Shown: one piece after another, positions 34,837 to 44,689 of the stretch
How the letters are laid out: the number at the start of each line of letters is the position of its first letter
How positions within the stretch are numbered: the stretch's first letter is position 1
Assembly: GCF_036017915.1 (NCBI RefSeq)
Contig: NZ_CP107929.1
Coordinates: forward strand, 6,313,001 to 6,377,000
Direction of reading: 5' to 3'
Length of the DNA stretch: 64,000 nucleotides
From: Micromonospora sp. NBC_00421
Lineage (GTDB): Bacteria > Actinomycetota > Actinomycetes > Mycobacteriales > Micromonosporaceae
The notes under the pieces: model-generated
What the model was told of the DNA's origin: nothing
The model's input: the letters and a program-made list of their open reading frames with translations, nothing else
The model's database searches: none
Translations under genes and position numbers: made by a program

Positions 34837-35562
34837 TCAGGGGTTGTAGGGGGCGTCGGTGTGGCTCACCTCGGTGAGCTTGTGGCCGGCGAGCTTGTAG
34901 ACCGACGTCCGCTTGATGTCCAGCTCGGCCATGCCCCGGCTGGGGCTGCGGGTCAACCAGACCACGGTGGCCTTGCGCCCGGCCACGTCGATCGACAGGA
35001 CCGGGGTCCGGTCACCGAGGTCGACCAGGGCCTGGAACGCCGGCACGCCACCGTCGTTGCGCCACGCCGCGAGGGTGTAGAAGGTGCCGGTGCCCCCCGA
35101 GTTGACCGCCACCGCGCCCACCGCGTCGTCCGCGCCGTCCCCGTCGAGGTCGCCGATGCCGCACGGCTTCTGGAGCTTCACGGTGGCCCCGTCCTCGCCG
35201 GACCACTGCCCCCCGGCCAGCGGCAGGTAGTCCGGATAGCCGTTGTAGGGCACCTTGCTGCTGCCGAGCCGGGCCTCTGCCAGATGGGCACAGGTCATCG
35301 GGGCCTTGACCGGGGCGGCGGCAGCTGTGGTCGGGGTGGCAGCCGGCGCGGTGGTGGGGGCGGCCTTCACCTCCGGCGACGACACCGGGTCGGTGGGAGT
35401 CGCCTCGGGCGAGGCCTCACTGAGCACCGAGGCGGTGGAGGGCTCGGTGGACGGGCCGACGGTGGGCGCTGCCTCGCCCGTTCCGCCCTGCTCACCCCCG
35501 CAGGCGGCGGTCAGCAGGCAGACCAGGGTGAGGGTCGCAAGGCTCGACGGGATCCGTCGCAT
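34837..35562 (-). CDS. Secreted lipoprotein with FG-GAP-like element
   Basis: 241 aa. Start 35562 follows GAGAGGA. Lipoprotein signal SLATLTLVCLLTAAC (lipobox LTAAC). A ~70-residue Thr/Ala/Pro/Glu linker precedes a globular domain with KPCGIGDLDGDGADDAVGAVAVNSGGTGTFYTLAAW, a calcium-binding DxDGDGxDD motif as in FG-GAP repeats. Two cysteines (MTCAHL, KPCGIG) may pair. Function unknown; extracytoplasmic. Confidence 0.8.
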   Translation of the reverse strand: MRRIPSSLATLTLVCLLTAACGGEQGGTGEAAPTVGPSTEPSTASVLSEASPEATPTDPVSSPEVKAAPTTAPAATPTTAAAAPVKAPMTCAHLAEARLGSSKVPYNGYPDYLPLAGGQWSGEDGATVKLQKPCGIGDLDGDGADDAVGAVAVNSGGTGTFYTLAAWRNDGGVPAFQALVDLGDRTPVLSIDVAGRKATVVWLTRSPSRGMAELDIKRTSVYKLAGHKLTEVSHTDAPYNP

Positions 35563-35840
35563 GGGCGGGGGGTCCTCTCTCGGACGTCAGGTGTCCCGCA
35601 CCGTACTGATCGACGGCAATGTCGGTCATCGGCTCGACGGTCGGCCCGCGTCGGCCTGTCGGAGCGCGGTCAGGGGCCGACCGGCGGGCCGGCGTACTGG
35701 TGTCTCTGTGCCGCGCAGACAGGCGTGTTGAGCTGGAAGCTTGCCCGAAACATCGGCGACTGTCGGTGCTGCCGGCGGGCGGCCGGTGGGCGGGTGGTTC
35801 ACACCGTGGGAGCGGACTGGGCGACGGCGGCGAAGCTGCC

Positions 35841-35846
35841 TAGACT
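35841..35846 (+). promoter_or_regulatory. Probable -10 box of the thrC leader
   Basis: TAGACT ends 19 bp before the first riboswitch helix, placing the transcript start near 35853. No clear -35 is visible. The remaining 35563-35840 region between the lipoprotein gene and this box shows no gene. Confidence 0.5.
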
Positions 35847-35865
35847 CGGTGGCACAACTGCATAC

Positions 35866-35997
35866 CTCATCCAGAGGGGCTGAGGGATACGGCCCGACGA
35901 CGCCCCGGCAACCACCCCGCGCGCTCATCGCTGAGCGTCCGGCGGGGCAGGTGCCAATTCCGTCCCCGCCGCAGGGTGCGATGCGGGGAAAGATGAG
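35866..35997 (+). ncRNA. SAM-I (S-box) riboswitch before thrC
   Basis: Matches the SAM-I aptamer core in order: P1 ctcatc (35866-35871), agagGGGctgagggatacGGCCC, gacgaCGCCCCGGCAACC, a variable P3 arm (ccccgcgcgct...gcggggc), GGTGCcaattCCgtcc, P4 with gcggggaaa, and P1 gatgag (35992-35997). It senses S-adenosylmethionine. The 3' strand of P1 touches gagagga, the Shine-Dalgarno of thrC at 35996-36002, 12 nt before the ATG. There is no room for a separate terminator, so control of translation initiation by P1 formation is likely. Confidence 0.9.
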
Positions 35998-36008
35998 AGG
36001 AATCCGAC

Positions 36009-37295
36009 ATGACGTCGACGCTCGCCGCCCCCGGTATCGACACCACCGCCAGCCCCGCCCGCGCACTGGTCTGCCGCGCCTGCTCCGCCCGTTACCCGCT
36101 CGCCGCGCAGCACGCCTGTTACGAGTGTTTCGGCCCGCTGGAGGTCGACTACGACACCGCCGCGCTGGCCACCGTCACCCGGGAGCAGATCGAGGCCGGC
36201 CCGCAGAACATCTGGCGGTACGCCGCACTGCTCCCCGCAGGCCAGGACCCGGCCACCCGGGTCACCCTCGATCCCGGGCTGACCCCGCTGGTCGCCGCCG
36301 GGCAGCTCGCCGCAGAGCTGGGCATCAGCGCGCCGCTCTGGATCAAGGACGACAGCGCCAACCCGACCCACTCGTTCAAGGACCGGGTCGTCTCGGTGGC
36401 GCTGACCGCCGCGCGGGCGCTCGGCTTCCGCCGGTTCGCCTGCGCCTCGACCGGCAACCTGGCCAACTCGGTGGCCGCCCACGCCGCCCGCGCCGGAGTT
36501 CCCTCGGTCGTCTTCATCCCCGGCGACCTGGAGCAGGGCAAGGTGATCACCACCGCCGTCTACGGCGGCGACCTGGTCGCCATCGACGGCTCGTACGACG
36601 ACGTGAACCGGCTCTGCGGCGAGCTGGTGGAGACCGACGAGTTCGAGGACACCGCCTTCGTCAACGTCAACGTCCGGCCGTACTACGCCGAGGGCTCCAA
36701 GACCCTCGGGTACGAGGTGGCCGAGCAGCTCGGGTGGCGGATCCCGGCCCAGGTGGTCATCCCGATGGCCTCCGGTGAACTGCTCACCAAGATCGATAAG
36801 GCGTTCACCGAGCTGGTCGAGATCGGTCTGGTCGAGGCGCCGGCCGGGGGTTGGAAGGTGTTCGGCGCCCAGTCGGCCGGCTGCAACCCGATCGCCACCG
36901 CCCTGCACGCCGACACCGACGTCATCACCCCGGTCCGGCCGACAGGCATCGCCAAGTCGCTCAACATCGGCGACCCGGCCGCCGGCCTGTACGCCCTGGA
37001 GGCGGTGCGGCGTACCGGCGGCTGGATGGAGTACGTCGACGACGACGAGATCCGCGCCGGCATCCGGCTGCTGGCCCGGACCACAGGTGTCTTCGCCGAG
37101 ACGGCCGGCGGGGTGACCGTGGCGGTGCTGCGCAAGCTGGTCGAGTCCGGCCGGCTCGACCCGACCGCCGAGACTGTCGTCTTCAACACCGGCGAGGGGC
37201 TGAAGACCATCGACGCGGTCGCCGGGCAGGTCGGCCCCACCCACCGGATCAAGCCGTCCCTGCGGGCCGCCCGCGACGCCGGCCTGCTCTCCTGA
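36009..37295 (+). CDS. thrC: Threonine synthase
   Basis: 428 aa PLP enzyme that converts O-phosphohomoserine to threonine. A Cys-rich N-terminal segment (CRACSARYPLAAQHACYECFGPLE) is typical of this threonine synthase class; the PLP lysine lies in NPTHSFKDR and the phosphate-binding/substrate loop in CASTGNLANSVAAHAARAG; NTGEGLKT is near the C-terminus. ATG 36009 with GAGAGGA. SAM control of this step makes sense because O-phosphohomoserine is the branch point between threonine and methionine/SAM: thrC is thus regulated by the competing branch. Confidence 0.95.
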   Translation: MTSTLAAPGIDTTASPARALVCRACSARYPLAAQHACYECFGPLEVDYDTAALATVTREQIEAGPQNIWRYAALLPAGQDPATRVTLDPGLTPLVAAGQLAAELGISAPLWIKDDSANPTHSFKDRVVSVALTAARALGFRRFACASTGNLANSVAAHAARAGVPSVVFIPGDLEQGKVITTAVYGGDLVAIDGSYDDVNRLCGELVETDEFEDTAFVNVNVRPYYAEGSKTLGYEVAEQLGWRIPAQVVIPMASGELLTKIDKAFTELVEIGLVEAPAGGWKVFGAQSAGCNPIATALHADTDVITPVRPTGIAKSLNIGDPAAGLYALEAVRRTGGWMEYVDDDEIRAGIRLLARTTGVFAETAGGVTVAVLRKLVESGRLDPTAETVVFNTGEGLKTIDAVAGQVGPTHRIKPSLRAARDAGLLS

Positions 37296-37385
37296 GCGGG
37301 CCGGGCGGAAGCGGCCCGGGGCGGAAAGTGGATCTTTGGGTGACCGGGTTTTCGCGGTGAGTGGCGGAAACCCGCCGGGAAGGAC

Positions 37386-37414
37386 TTGACGGCAGGAACC
37401 GGACGGCGCAAGAT
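37386..37414 (+). promoter_or_regulatory. Sigma70-like promoter of the structured leader
   Basis: TTGACG (37386-37391), 17-bp spacer, CAAGAT (37409-37414); predicted start near 37421. Confidence 0.55.
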
Positions 37415-37420
37415 GCTCCG

Positions 37421-37545
37421 TGCGGGAGGGCTTTCGCCGGAGACTTTTCAAGTTCTTGCGACCCAACGCCGGAGGCGTTGTGCGAACGTCCCTCCCGACC
37501 AACCTCCGAAGGGGGCCAGCGGAAATCCGCTGGCCCCCTTCGTCG
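37421..37545 (+). ncRNA. Candidate structured leader or small RNA
   Basis: Downstream of the promoter at 37386-37414 lies an outer helix cgggaggg (37423-37430)/ccctcccg (37490-37497), inner pairs gttc (37452-37455)/gaac (37484-37487) and gc/gc, and an apical hairpin aacgcc (37465-37470)/ggcgtt (37474-37479). A strong terminator at 37511-37538 follows. No open frame is present. It could be a cis-acting attenuator for the GNAT gene starting at 37566, or an independent ~120-nt RNA. No known family is recognised. Confidence 0.5.
37511..37541 (+). terminator. Intrinsic terminator before the tandem GNAT gene
   Basis: gggggccagcgga (37511-37523) pairs perfectly with tccgctggccccc (37526-37538), followed by ttcgtcgt. 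It ends 25 bp before the GNAT start, in an attenuator position; it could also end the thrC transcript. Confidence 0.8.
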
Positions 37546-37565
37546 TCCCCAGGAAGACTTGCGGC

Positions 37566-38585
37566 GTGGCCCTTGACATCACGCCGATTGATCCCGACGA
37601 CCAGCCGACCCTCGACGTGGTCCACCGGATCGCGGCGACGGCCGAGGCGATTGACGAACCGGACCTGCCGCCGCTGTGCCGGCGTCGGTTCGAGGGAGCG
37701 CTGCGGCATCCGATGCCCGGCCTGGACGCCCGGTGGTCGGTGGCCCGTCTCGACGGGGTGCCGGTCGGGCTGGTCCGGCTCACCCTGCATCTGCTCGACA
37801 ACACCGAGAACGCCAGCATCGAACTGGTGGTCGATCCGGCGTACCGGCGGCGGGGGGTCGGCCGGGCGCTGTTCGGCCACGCCCGGCGGCTGCTCGGGGA
37901 AGCCGGCTGCAAGCGCATGGTCGGCGCGACCCGGGCCGCACTGCCCGGCGAGCCGGACCGGGAACTGCCCGGGGCGGCCTTCGCGGCGGCGCTCGGTGCG
38001 AAGGCGGCGCTCGCCGAGGTCCGCCGCCGGCTCGACGTCGCCACGCTCGACCACGCCCGGCTGGCGGGCCTGCTGGCCGAGGCGCGGGCGGCCGCCGCCG
38101 GCTACCGCACGGTCCGCTGGCGGGACCATCCGCCCGAGGAGTACGTCGCCGACGTCGCCGACCTGGAGGGCCGGCTGATGACCGACGCCCCCCTGGGCGA
38201 CCTGGAGTGGGAGCCGCAGCGGGTGGACACCGAGTGGATCCGGGGCATGGAACGTGCCCTGGACGCGCGGGGGGTCCGCCGGTACAGCGTCGGCGCCGTG
38301 CACGAGGCGTCCGGCCGGCTGATCGCGTGGAGCCTGCTCAGCCTGGCCGCGAACACCACCCGGCACGCCTGGCAGCAGATCACCATCGTCGACCCGGCCC
38401 ACCGGGGGCACCGGCTCGGCCTGCTCTGCAAGGCCGAGAACCTTGAACACACCCTGGGGTACGAGCCGGAGCTGGAAGTGATCGACACCTACAACGCGGC
38501 GGCGAACACCCACATGATCGCGATCAACGAACAGCTCGGTTTCCGGCCGGCGGCCGGGTCCACGGAGTGGCAGTTGACCATCTGA
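37566..38585 (+). CDS. Tandem-GNAT N-acetyltransferase
   Basis: 339 aa from GTG 37566 (aggaag 9-10 nt upstream). Two GNAT units: the first with VVDPAYRRRGVGRALFGHARRLLGEAGCKRM (motif A, ~85-115), the second with TIVDPAHRGHRLGLLCKAENLEHTLGYEPELEVIDTYNAAANTHMIAINEQLGFRP (~270-330). The two-domain layout is that of mycothiol synthase MshD and related acetyltransferases, but the sequence is not clearly MshD. Acceptor unknown. The upstream structured RNA and terminator suggest conditional expression. Confidence 0.82.
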   Translation: MALDITPIDPDDQPTLDVVHRIAATAEAIDEPDLPPLCRRRFEGALRHPMPGLDARWSVARLDGVPVGLVRLTLHLLDNTENASIELVVDPAYRRRGVGRALFGHARRLLGEAGCKRMVGATRAALPGEPDRELPGAAFAAALGAKAALAEVRRRLDVATLDHARLAGLLAEARAAAAGYRTVRWRDHPPEEYVADVADLEGRLMTDAPLGDLEWEPQRVDTEWIRGMERALDARGVRRYSVGAVHEASGRLIAWSLLSLAANTTRHAWQQITIVDPAHRGHRLGLLCKAENLEHTLGYEPELEVIDTYNAAANTHMIAINEQLGFRPAAGSTEWQLTI

Positions 38586-38637
38586 ACTGTGACACGCCCC
38601 TACTGATCTGGTCGACATCTGTTGCATGATGGCGGGC

Positions 38638-40311
38638 ATGACGGAGACCCCGCACCCGCTGTACGACAGGCACGCCGACACCCTGCACCGCGCGCTGACC
38701 GCGATCACGGAGCGCGGGTACTGGTCCGCCTACCCCGAATCGCCAAGCCCCCGGGTGTACGGCGAGACCGCTGCCGCCGACGGGAAGGCCGCCTTCGAGG
38801 CGTACCTCGGTGGTGATTTTCCGCTCGACCAGCCTGGCGCGGGCGATCGGGTGGCCACCGAGACGAGCCCGTTCGGGGTGGCCCTGGACGTGCGGTACCC
38901 GCACCCGGGCGCGGACGAGGCGGTCGCCGCCGCCTCCGCCGCGCTGCCGGCCTGGCGCGACGCCGGCCCGCAGGCCCGGGTGGGGGTCTGCCTGGAGATC
39001 CTCGACCGGCTGCACCGGCACATCTTCGAGCTGGCCAACGCGGTGCAGTTCACCAGCGGGCAGGCATTCGTGATGGCCTTCCAGGCCGGCGGCGCGCACG
39101 CGCTGGACCGGGCCCTGGAGGCGATCGCCTACGCGTACGCGGAGATGACCCGGCACCCCGCGACGGCCGGCTGGGAGAAGGCCGCCGGCAAGGGCGACCC
39201 GCTGCGGATGACCAAGACGTTCCACGTGGTCCCGCGCGGGGTGGCCCTGGTGATCGGCTGCAACACCTTCCCGACCTGGAACTCGTACCCCGGGCTGTTC
39301 GCCTCGCTGGTCACCGGCAACCCGGTGGTCGTCAAGCCCCACCCGCGGGCGGTGCTGCCGCTGGCCATCACCGTGCGGTACGCCCGGGAGGTGCTCGCCG
39401 AGGCCGGCTTCGACCCCGACCTGGTGCTGCTCGCCCCCGAGGCCCCCGGCGAGAAGCTGGCCTCGACGCTGGCCCTGCACCCGGCCGTGAAGATCGTCGA
39501 CTTCACCGGCTCCACCGGGTACGGCGACTGGCTGGAGGCCAATGCCCGGCAGGCGACGGTATACACCGAGAAGGCCGGCCTGAACACCGTCGTGATCGAC
39601 TCCACCGACGACTTCGCCGGGATGTGCCGCAACCTGGGCTTCACGCTGACCCTCTACAGCGGGCAGATGTGCACCACCTCGCAGAACATCCTGATCCCCG
39701 CCGCCGGTATCGCCACCGACCAGGGGCACAAGAGCTTCGACGAGGTGGCCGCCGGCATCGCCGCCACCATCGGCAAGCTCACCGCCGACCCGGCCCGGGG
39801 GGTCGAGCTGACCGGCGCGATCGTCAACGACGGGGTGCTGGAACGGCTCGACGAGGTCACCAAGGTCGGCCAGCCGGTGCTGGAGTCGCGTACCGTCGCC
39901 CACCCGTCGCTGCCCGACGCGGTGGTCCGGACGCCGACCGTGGTCAAGCTCGCCGCCACCGACACCGAGGTCTACGGCCGGGAGTGGTTCGGGCCGATCT
40001 CGTTCGTCATCGCCACCGACTCGACCGCACAGAGCATCGAGATCCTCCGGTCCACCGTGGGGGAGTCCGGCGCGTTGACCGCCGCCGTCTACTCGACCGA
40101 CGAGGCGGTGCTGGACGCCGTCGAGGCCGCCGCGATCGACGTCGGGGTGCACCTGTCGGCCAACCTGACCGGCGGGGTCTTCGTGAACCAGTCCGCCGCC
40201 TTCTCGGACTTCCACGGCAGCGGCGCGAACCCGGCCGCCAACGCCGCCCTCACCGACGGCGCCTACGTGGCGAGCCGCTTCCGCATCGTCCAGTCCCGCC
40301 GCCCGGCCTAA
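38638..40311 (+). CDS. paaN: Phenylacetic acid degradation protein PaaN (aldehyde dehydrogenase family)
   Basis: 557 aa from ATG 38638; ATG 38626 is an alternative, and neither has a strong ribosome site. The N-terminus (PHPLYDRHADTLHRALTAITERGYWSAYPESPSPRVYGE) is characteristic of PaaN rather than other aldehyde dehydrogenases. NAD-binding core VALVIGCNTFPTWNSYPGLFASLVTGNPVVVKPHP, catalytic Cys in LYSGQMCTTSQN, and GREWFGPISFVI. The enzyme is associated with oxidation of the ring-opened semialdehyde in phenylacetate catabolism. No other paa genes are in the window. Confidence 0.88.
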   Translation: MTETPHPLYDRHADTLHRALTAITERGYWSAYPESPSPRVYGETAAADGKAAFEAYLGGDFPLDQPGAGDRVATETSPFGVALDVRYPHPGADEAVAAASAALPAWRDAGPQARVGVCLEILDRLHRHIFELANAVQFTSGQAFVMAFQAGGAHALDRALEAIAYAYAEMTRHPATAGWEKAAGKGDPLRMTKTFHVVPRGVALVIGCNTFPTWNSYPGLFASLVTGNPVVVKPHPRAVLPLAITVRYAREVLAEAGFDPDLVLLAPEAPGEKLASTLALHPAVKIVDFTGSTGYGDWLEANARQATVYTEKAGLNTVVIDSTDDFAGMCRNLGFTLTLYSGQMCTTSQNILIPAAGIATDQGHKSFDEVAAGIAATIGKLTADPARGVELTGAIVNDGVLERLDEVTKVGQPVLESRTVAHPSLPDAVVRTPTVVKLAATDTEVYGREWFGPISFVIATDSTAQSIEILRSTVGESGALTAAVYSTDEAVLDAVEAAAIDVGVHLSANLTGGVFVNQSAAFSDFHGSGANPAANAALTDGAYVASRFRIVQSRRPA

Positions 40312-40313
40312 CC

Positions 40314-40360
40314 CCCGCCCGCCCCCACCCCCCGCCCGCCCCCGCCCCCGGTGCTGGGGC
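40314..40360 (-). other. C-tract (G-quadruplex-prone on minus strand)
   Basis: Several runs of 3-6 C separated by single bases immediately after the paaN stop. The complementary strand has at least four close G-runs able to form a quadruplex. Confidence 0.6.
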
Positions 40361-40374
40361 GGGCGTGGGGTGCT

Positions 40375-40436
40375 CGGTGATCAAGAGGCTTACGTCAATT
40401 CAATCCCTCAGACTGACGTAAACCTCTTGATCACCG
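40375..40436. repeat. 23-bp inverted repeat between convergent genes
   Basis: Arms 40375-40397 and 40414-40436 match at 22 of 23 positions, each containing tgatcaagagg and tacgtca. The 16-nt loop is AT-rich. It may be a bidirectional terminator for paaN and the GNAT gene, or a palindromic dispersed element: its inner tgacgtaaac also occurs in the terminal repeat of the element at 3.2 kb. Confidence 0.85.
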
Positions 40437-40449
40437 GGGCGGGGCGACT

Positions 40450-40475
40450 GGGGTGGGGGTGGGGGTGGGGGTGGG
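40450..40475 (+). other. G-tract (G-quadruplex-prone on plus strand)
   Basis: A run of the form ggggtgggggtggggg repeated, five G-runs separated by single T, ending at the stop codon of the minus-strand GNAT gene. Together with the C-tract at 40314-40360 it brackets the inverted repeat with opposite strand bias. Confidence 0.65.
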
Positions 40476-41018
40476 TCAGGCGGGGCGGCGCATTTGGAGT
40501 TCGCGTAGCTCGGGGAGTTTGGGGTGGGGGACGCGTACGCCGGTGTCGGTGAAGCCCAGTCGGTGGTAGGCCCGGTAGGCCCGGTCGTTGCCGACCACCA
40601 CCTCCAGCATGAGCTGTGGCCGGCCGCAGGCGCGGGACCAGGCGGCGACCTCGTCGATCAGCGCGCCGACCAGGCCGGTGCCGCGCCAGGCGGGGGCCAC
40701 GTAGACCGCGTAGACCACTGTCATGTCGGGCTCGTCGGGGGCGACGGTGCCACCGGCGTGGCCGACCAGCCGGCCGCCCGGGTCGGCGATGAACTGGGCG
40801 GTGTGGCACCCCTGGGAGACGTACGCGATCCGGGCCGCGTACTGGGCGTGCGGGCGGGCGGCGGCCTCGGCGACGGTCTCCAGGAAGGCCAGCGGCGCAT
40901 CCGCGAGCATCTCCAGCCGCAGCGCCCGCATCCGGGCGGCGTCCTGCGGGCGCACCCGGTGCACGGGGGCCGGCCGGGTCGCCGACAGGGCCGGGGCGTG
41001 GGTCATGTGCGCATGCAT
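40476..41018 (-). CDS. GNAT-family N-acetyltransferase
   Basis: 180 aa from ATG 41018 (ATG 41006 is possible). Typical GNAT core: MTVVYAVYVAPAWRGTGLVGALIDEVAAWSRACGRPQLMLEVVVGNDRAYRAYHRLGFTDTG; the acetyl-CoA loop is WRGTGLVGAL. Resembles small stand-alone acetyltransferases for amines or antibiotics; substrate unknown. Convergent with paaN, divergent from cspA. Confidence 0.85.
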   Translation of the reverse strand: MHAHMTHAPALSATRPAPVHRVRPQDAARMRALRLEMLADAPLAFLETVAEAAARPHAQYAARIAYVSQGCHTAQFIADPGGRLVGHAGGTVAPDEPDMTVVYAVYVAPAWRGTGLVGALIDEVAAWSRACGRPQLMLEVVVGNDRAYRAYHRLGFTDTGVRVPHPKLPELRELQMRRPA

Positions 41019-41107
41019 ACCCCAGTGATGGAAGCCGATGGGTGACCGGGTCGATACCCGTCTGATTTGGGCCTATTTGTGGTCGTGCGCTGTCGTCACT
41101 CCTCGTG

Positions 41108-41113
41108 TAGCGT
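41108..41113 (+). promoter_or_regulatory. Probable -10 box of the cold-shock gene
   Basis: TAGCGT, placing the transcript start near 41120 and leaving a ~110-nt untranslated leader, as is common for cold-shock genes. Confidence 0.45.
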
Positions 41114-41229
41114 GCGATTTCGGTCACCGATTCAGCGGCCTTCACCGACCGCCGAAACGGTGGTTCTCCGCTGTCGGTCCGCCGGCATCCCGGGGTTGTG
41201 GAGCGCCGCGCAGAGTGAGGAAGTGCACC

Positions 41230-41433
41230 GTGGCACAGGGCACCGTCAAGTGGTTCAACTCCGAAAAGGGCTACGGCTTCATCGCCGTCGACGGCGGGCA
41301 GGACGTCTTCGTCCACTTCTCCGCCATTGAGATGGACGGCTACAAGGCGCTGGACGACGGTCAGCGGGTGGAGTTCGAGATCGCCCAGGGGCAGAAGGGC
41401 CCGCAGGCCGAACGGGTCCGCGTCATCGCCTGA
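41230..41433 (+). CDS. Cold-shock domain protein
   Basis: 67 aa. GTG 41230 after GAGGAAG. A single [69 protein letters not shown], with RNP1 KGYGFI and RNP2 VFVHF intact. Binds single-stranded RNA/DNA as an RNA chaperone in the cytoplasm. Family members often end with NVRPI-like residues; here the tail is RVRVIA. Confidence 0.95.
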   Translation: MAQGTVKWFNSEKGYGFIAVDGGQDVFVHFSAIEMDGYKALDDGQRVEFEIAQGQKGPQAERVRVIA

Positions 41434-41551
41434 CCTCCCACCGCGCGGACGCCCGGTCCCACCGGTCGGTCAGTCCGCGGGACGGATGGCGCCGGGGGTG
41501 CGCGCCGGGCAAGATCGTGAACCGTCCAGGCGTCCTCGCTGAGGAGGGTTC

Positions 41552-42676
41552 ATGACCGACCAGTCACCTTCGGGTCCACCCGACCCCGCTGCCGGGTCCC
41601 CGGGTGGACCGTGGGGGCCGCCGTCCGGACAGCCCTCCTGGGGGTCGCCGTCCGGCCAGCAGCCCGCAGGGACGCCGCCGGGGCAGCCGCCGTACGGTCC
41701 GTCCGTGGCTGGCCCGCCGGGCTGGGGCTACCCGGGTCCCGGCAACCAGCCGCCCGCCGTCGGCAGCCCGTATCCGGGCTACCTGCCGGGTGGCGGTTAC
41801 CCGCCGGGCGGTGGTCTCCCGCCGTACGCCGGGAGCGGTCCCTGGGGTCCGCAGGACCCGCTGGTCAACCCGCCGTACGCCGGGCTGGACGGTTGGTTCA
41901 CCCGGTGCACCGGGGCGTTGCGCCGGGGCTGGCGGATCCTGCTGCCGTTGATGCTGCTCACCCAGGTGGTGCCGGCGGTGGCCGTGTCGCTGCTCTCGCT
42001 CGGCATGGGCCCGAACGCCGAATCGCTGCCCGCCGACGGCTCGCTTCCCGACGGGTACCTCAGTGACCTGGCGATCTACGGTGCCTCGGTGGCGCTTGTC
42101 GCCCTGGCGTTCGGGGTGGTGCAGGGCATCGGCTGGGCCGGCGGCACCTGGGTGGTGGCCCGGCAGGCCGCCGGTCAGCCGACCGACCTGCCCGGCGCGC
42201 TGCGCTACGGCGCCCGCCGTTGCCTCGGGCTGTGGGGCTGGATGCTGGTGATGGGGCTGCTCGTCGGGGTCGGCTTCTGCCTCTGCCTGCTGCCCGGCAT
42301 CTACCTCGCCTTCGCCCTCGCCCTGGCCGGCCCGGTCTACCTGTTCGAGGGGCAGAACCCGATCGGCCGCTCGTTCCGGATGTTCCACGACCGGTTGGGC
42401 ATGGTGCTCGGCCGGGTGGCGCTGGTCGCGTTGGTGGCGATCCTCGGCAGCGTGCTCGGTGGGGTGGTGGAGTCGGTAGGCACCCTGCCGTTCGGCACCG
42501 ACCCGTTCACCGCTCCCGGCACCGCCGTGGGTGCGGTGGCGGTGATCCTGGTGAGCGCGGTGCTTGTGGTGCCGGTCTACCTGGTGCAGCTGGTCGGCCT
42601 GGTCGTCACGTACGCCGAGCAGCGGGCGCAGGAGGGGCCGGTGAACGCCGCGCGACTGGCGGCGGAACTCGGCTGA
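41552..42676 (+). CDS. Polytopic membrane protein with Pro/Gly-rich N-terminus
   Basis: 374 aa. ATG 41552 after GAGGAGGG. Residues 1-110 are a disordered Pro/Gly/Tyr-rich arm (PPYGPSVAGPPGWGYPGPG). Then about six helices: LLPLMLLTQVVPAVAVSLLSLG, LAIYGASVALVALAFGVVQGIGW, LWGWMLVMGLLVGVGFCLCLLPGIYLAFALALAGPVYLF, VLGRVALVALVAILGSVLGGVV and AVILVSAVLVVPVYLVQLVGLVVTYAEQ. Resembles actinobacterial glycerophosphodiesterase-type membrane-domain proteins; role unknown. Confidence 0.8.
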   Translation: MTDQSPSGPPDPAAGSPGGPWGPPSGQPSWGSPSGQQPAGTPPGQPPYGPSVAGPPGWGYPGPGNQPPAVGSPYPGYLPGGGYPPGGGLPPYAGSGPWGPQDPLVNPPYAGLDGWFTRCTGALRRGWRILLPLMLLTQVVPAVAVSLLSLGMGPNAESLPADGSLPDGYLSDLAIYGASVALVALAFGVVQGIGWAGGTWVVARQAAGQPTDLPGALRYGARRCLGLWGWMLVMGLLVGVGFCLCLLPGIYLAFALALAGPVYLFEGQNPIGRSFRMFHDRLGMVLGRVALVALVAILGSVLGGVVESVGTLPFGTDPFTAPGTAVGAVAVILVSAVLVVPVYLVQLVGLVVTYAEQRAQEGPVNAARLAAELG

Positions 42677-42691
42677 CCGGCCCGATCGTGC

Positions 42692-42717
42692 TTGCACTCG
42701 GCAGGGGAGAGTGCTAA
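42692..42717 (+). promoter_or_regulatory. CIRCE operator 1 (HrcA)
   Basis: TTGCACTC (42692-42699), 9-bp spacer, GAGTGCTAA (42709-42717). The left half departs slightly from TTAGCACTC. Confidence 0.88.
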
Positions 42718-44577
<1,860 letters not shown>

Positions 44578-44594
44578 GTCCAGTTCCAACGCCG

Positions 44595-44628
44595 AAAGGG
44601 GCGGGCCGCGCAAGCGGTCCGCCCCTTT
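44595..44628 (+). terminator. groEL terminator
   Basis: aaaggggcgggccgc (44595-44609) pairs with gcggtccgccccttt (44614-44628), loop gcaa, followed by ccgtctt; it begins 17 bp after the groEL stop. Confidence 0.88.
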
Positions 44629-44689
44629 CCGTCTTCGTGACCGGGGTTCCGTTCCGTCCGGGGAGCCGGTCCCCGGGGAGGCGGAGCGG

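Noticed and set aside
35866..35997. SAM-IV riboswitch, an actinobacterial alternative
   Set aside because: The order agaGGGG-ctgagggata-GGCCC ... CCGGCAACC ... GGTGCcaattCC follows SAM-I, not the SAM-IV pattern.
35925..38708. 927-aa minus-strand open frame across the riboswitch and thrC
   Set aside because: Antisense to thrC and the tandem GNAT gene, both clearly real; no recognisable domain.
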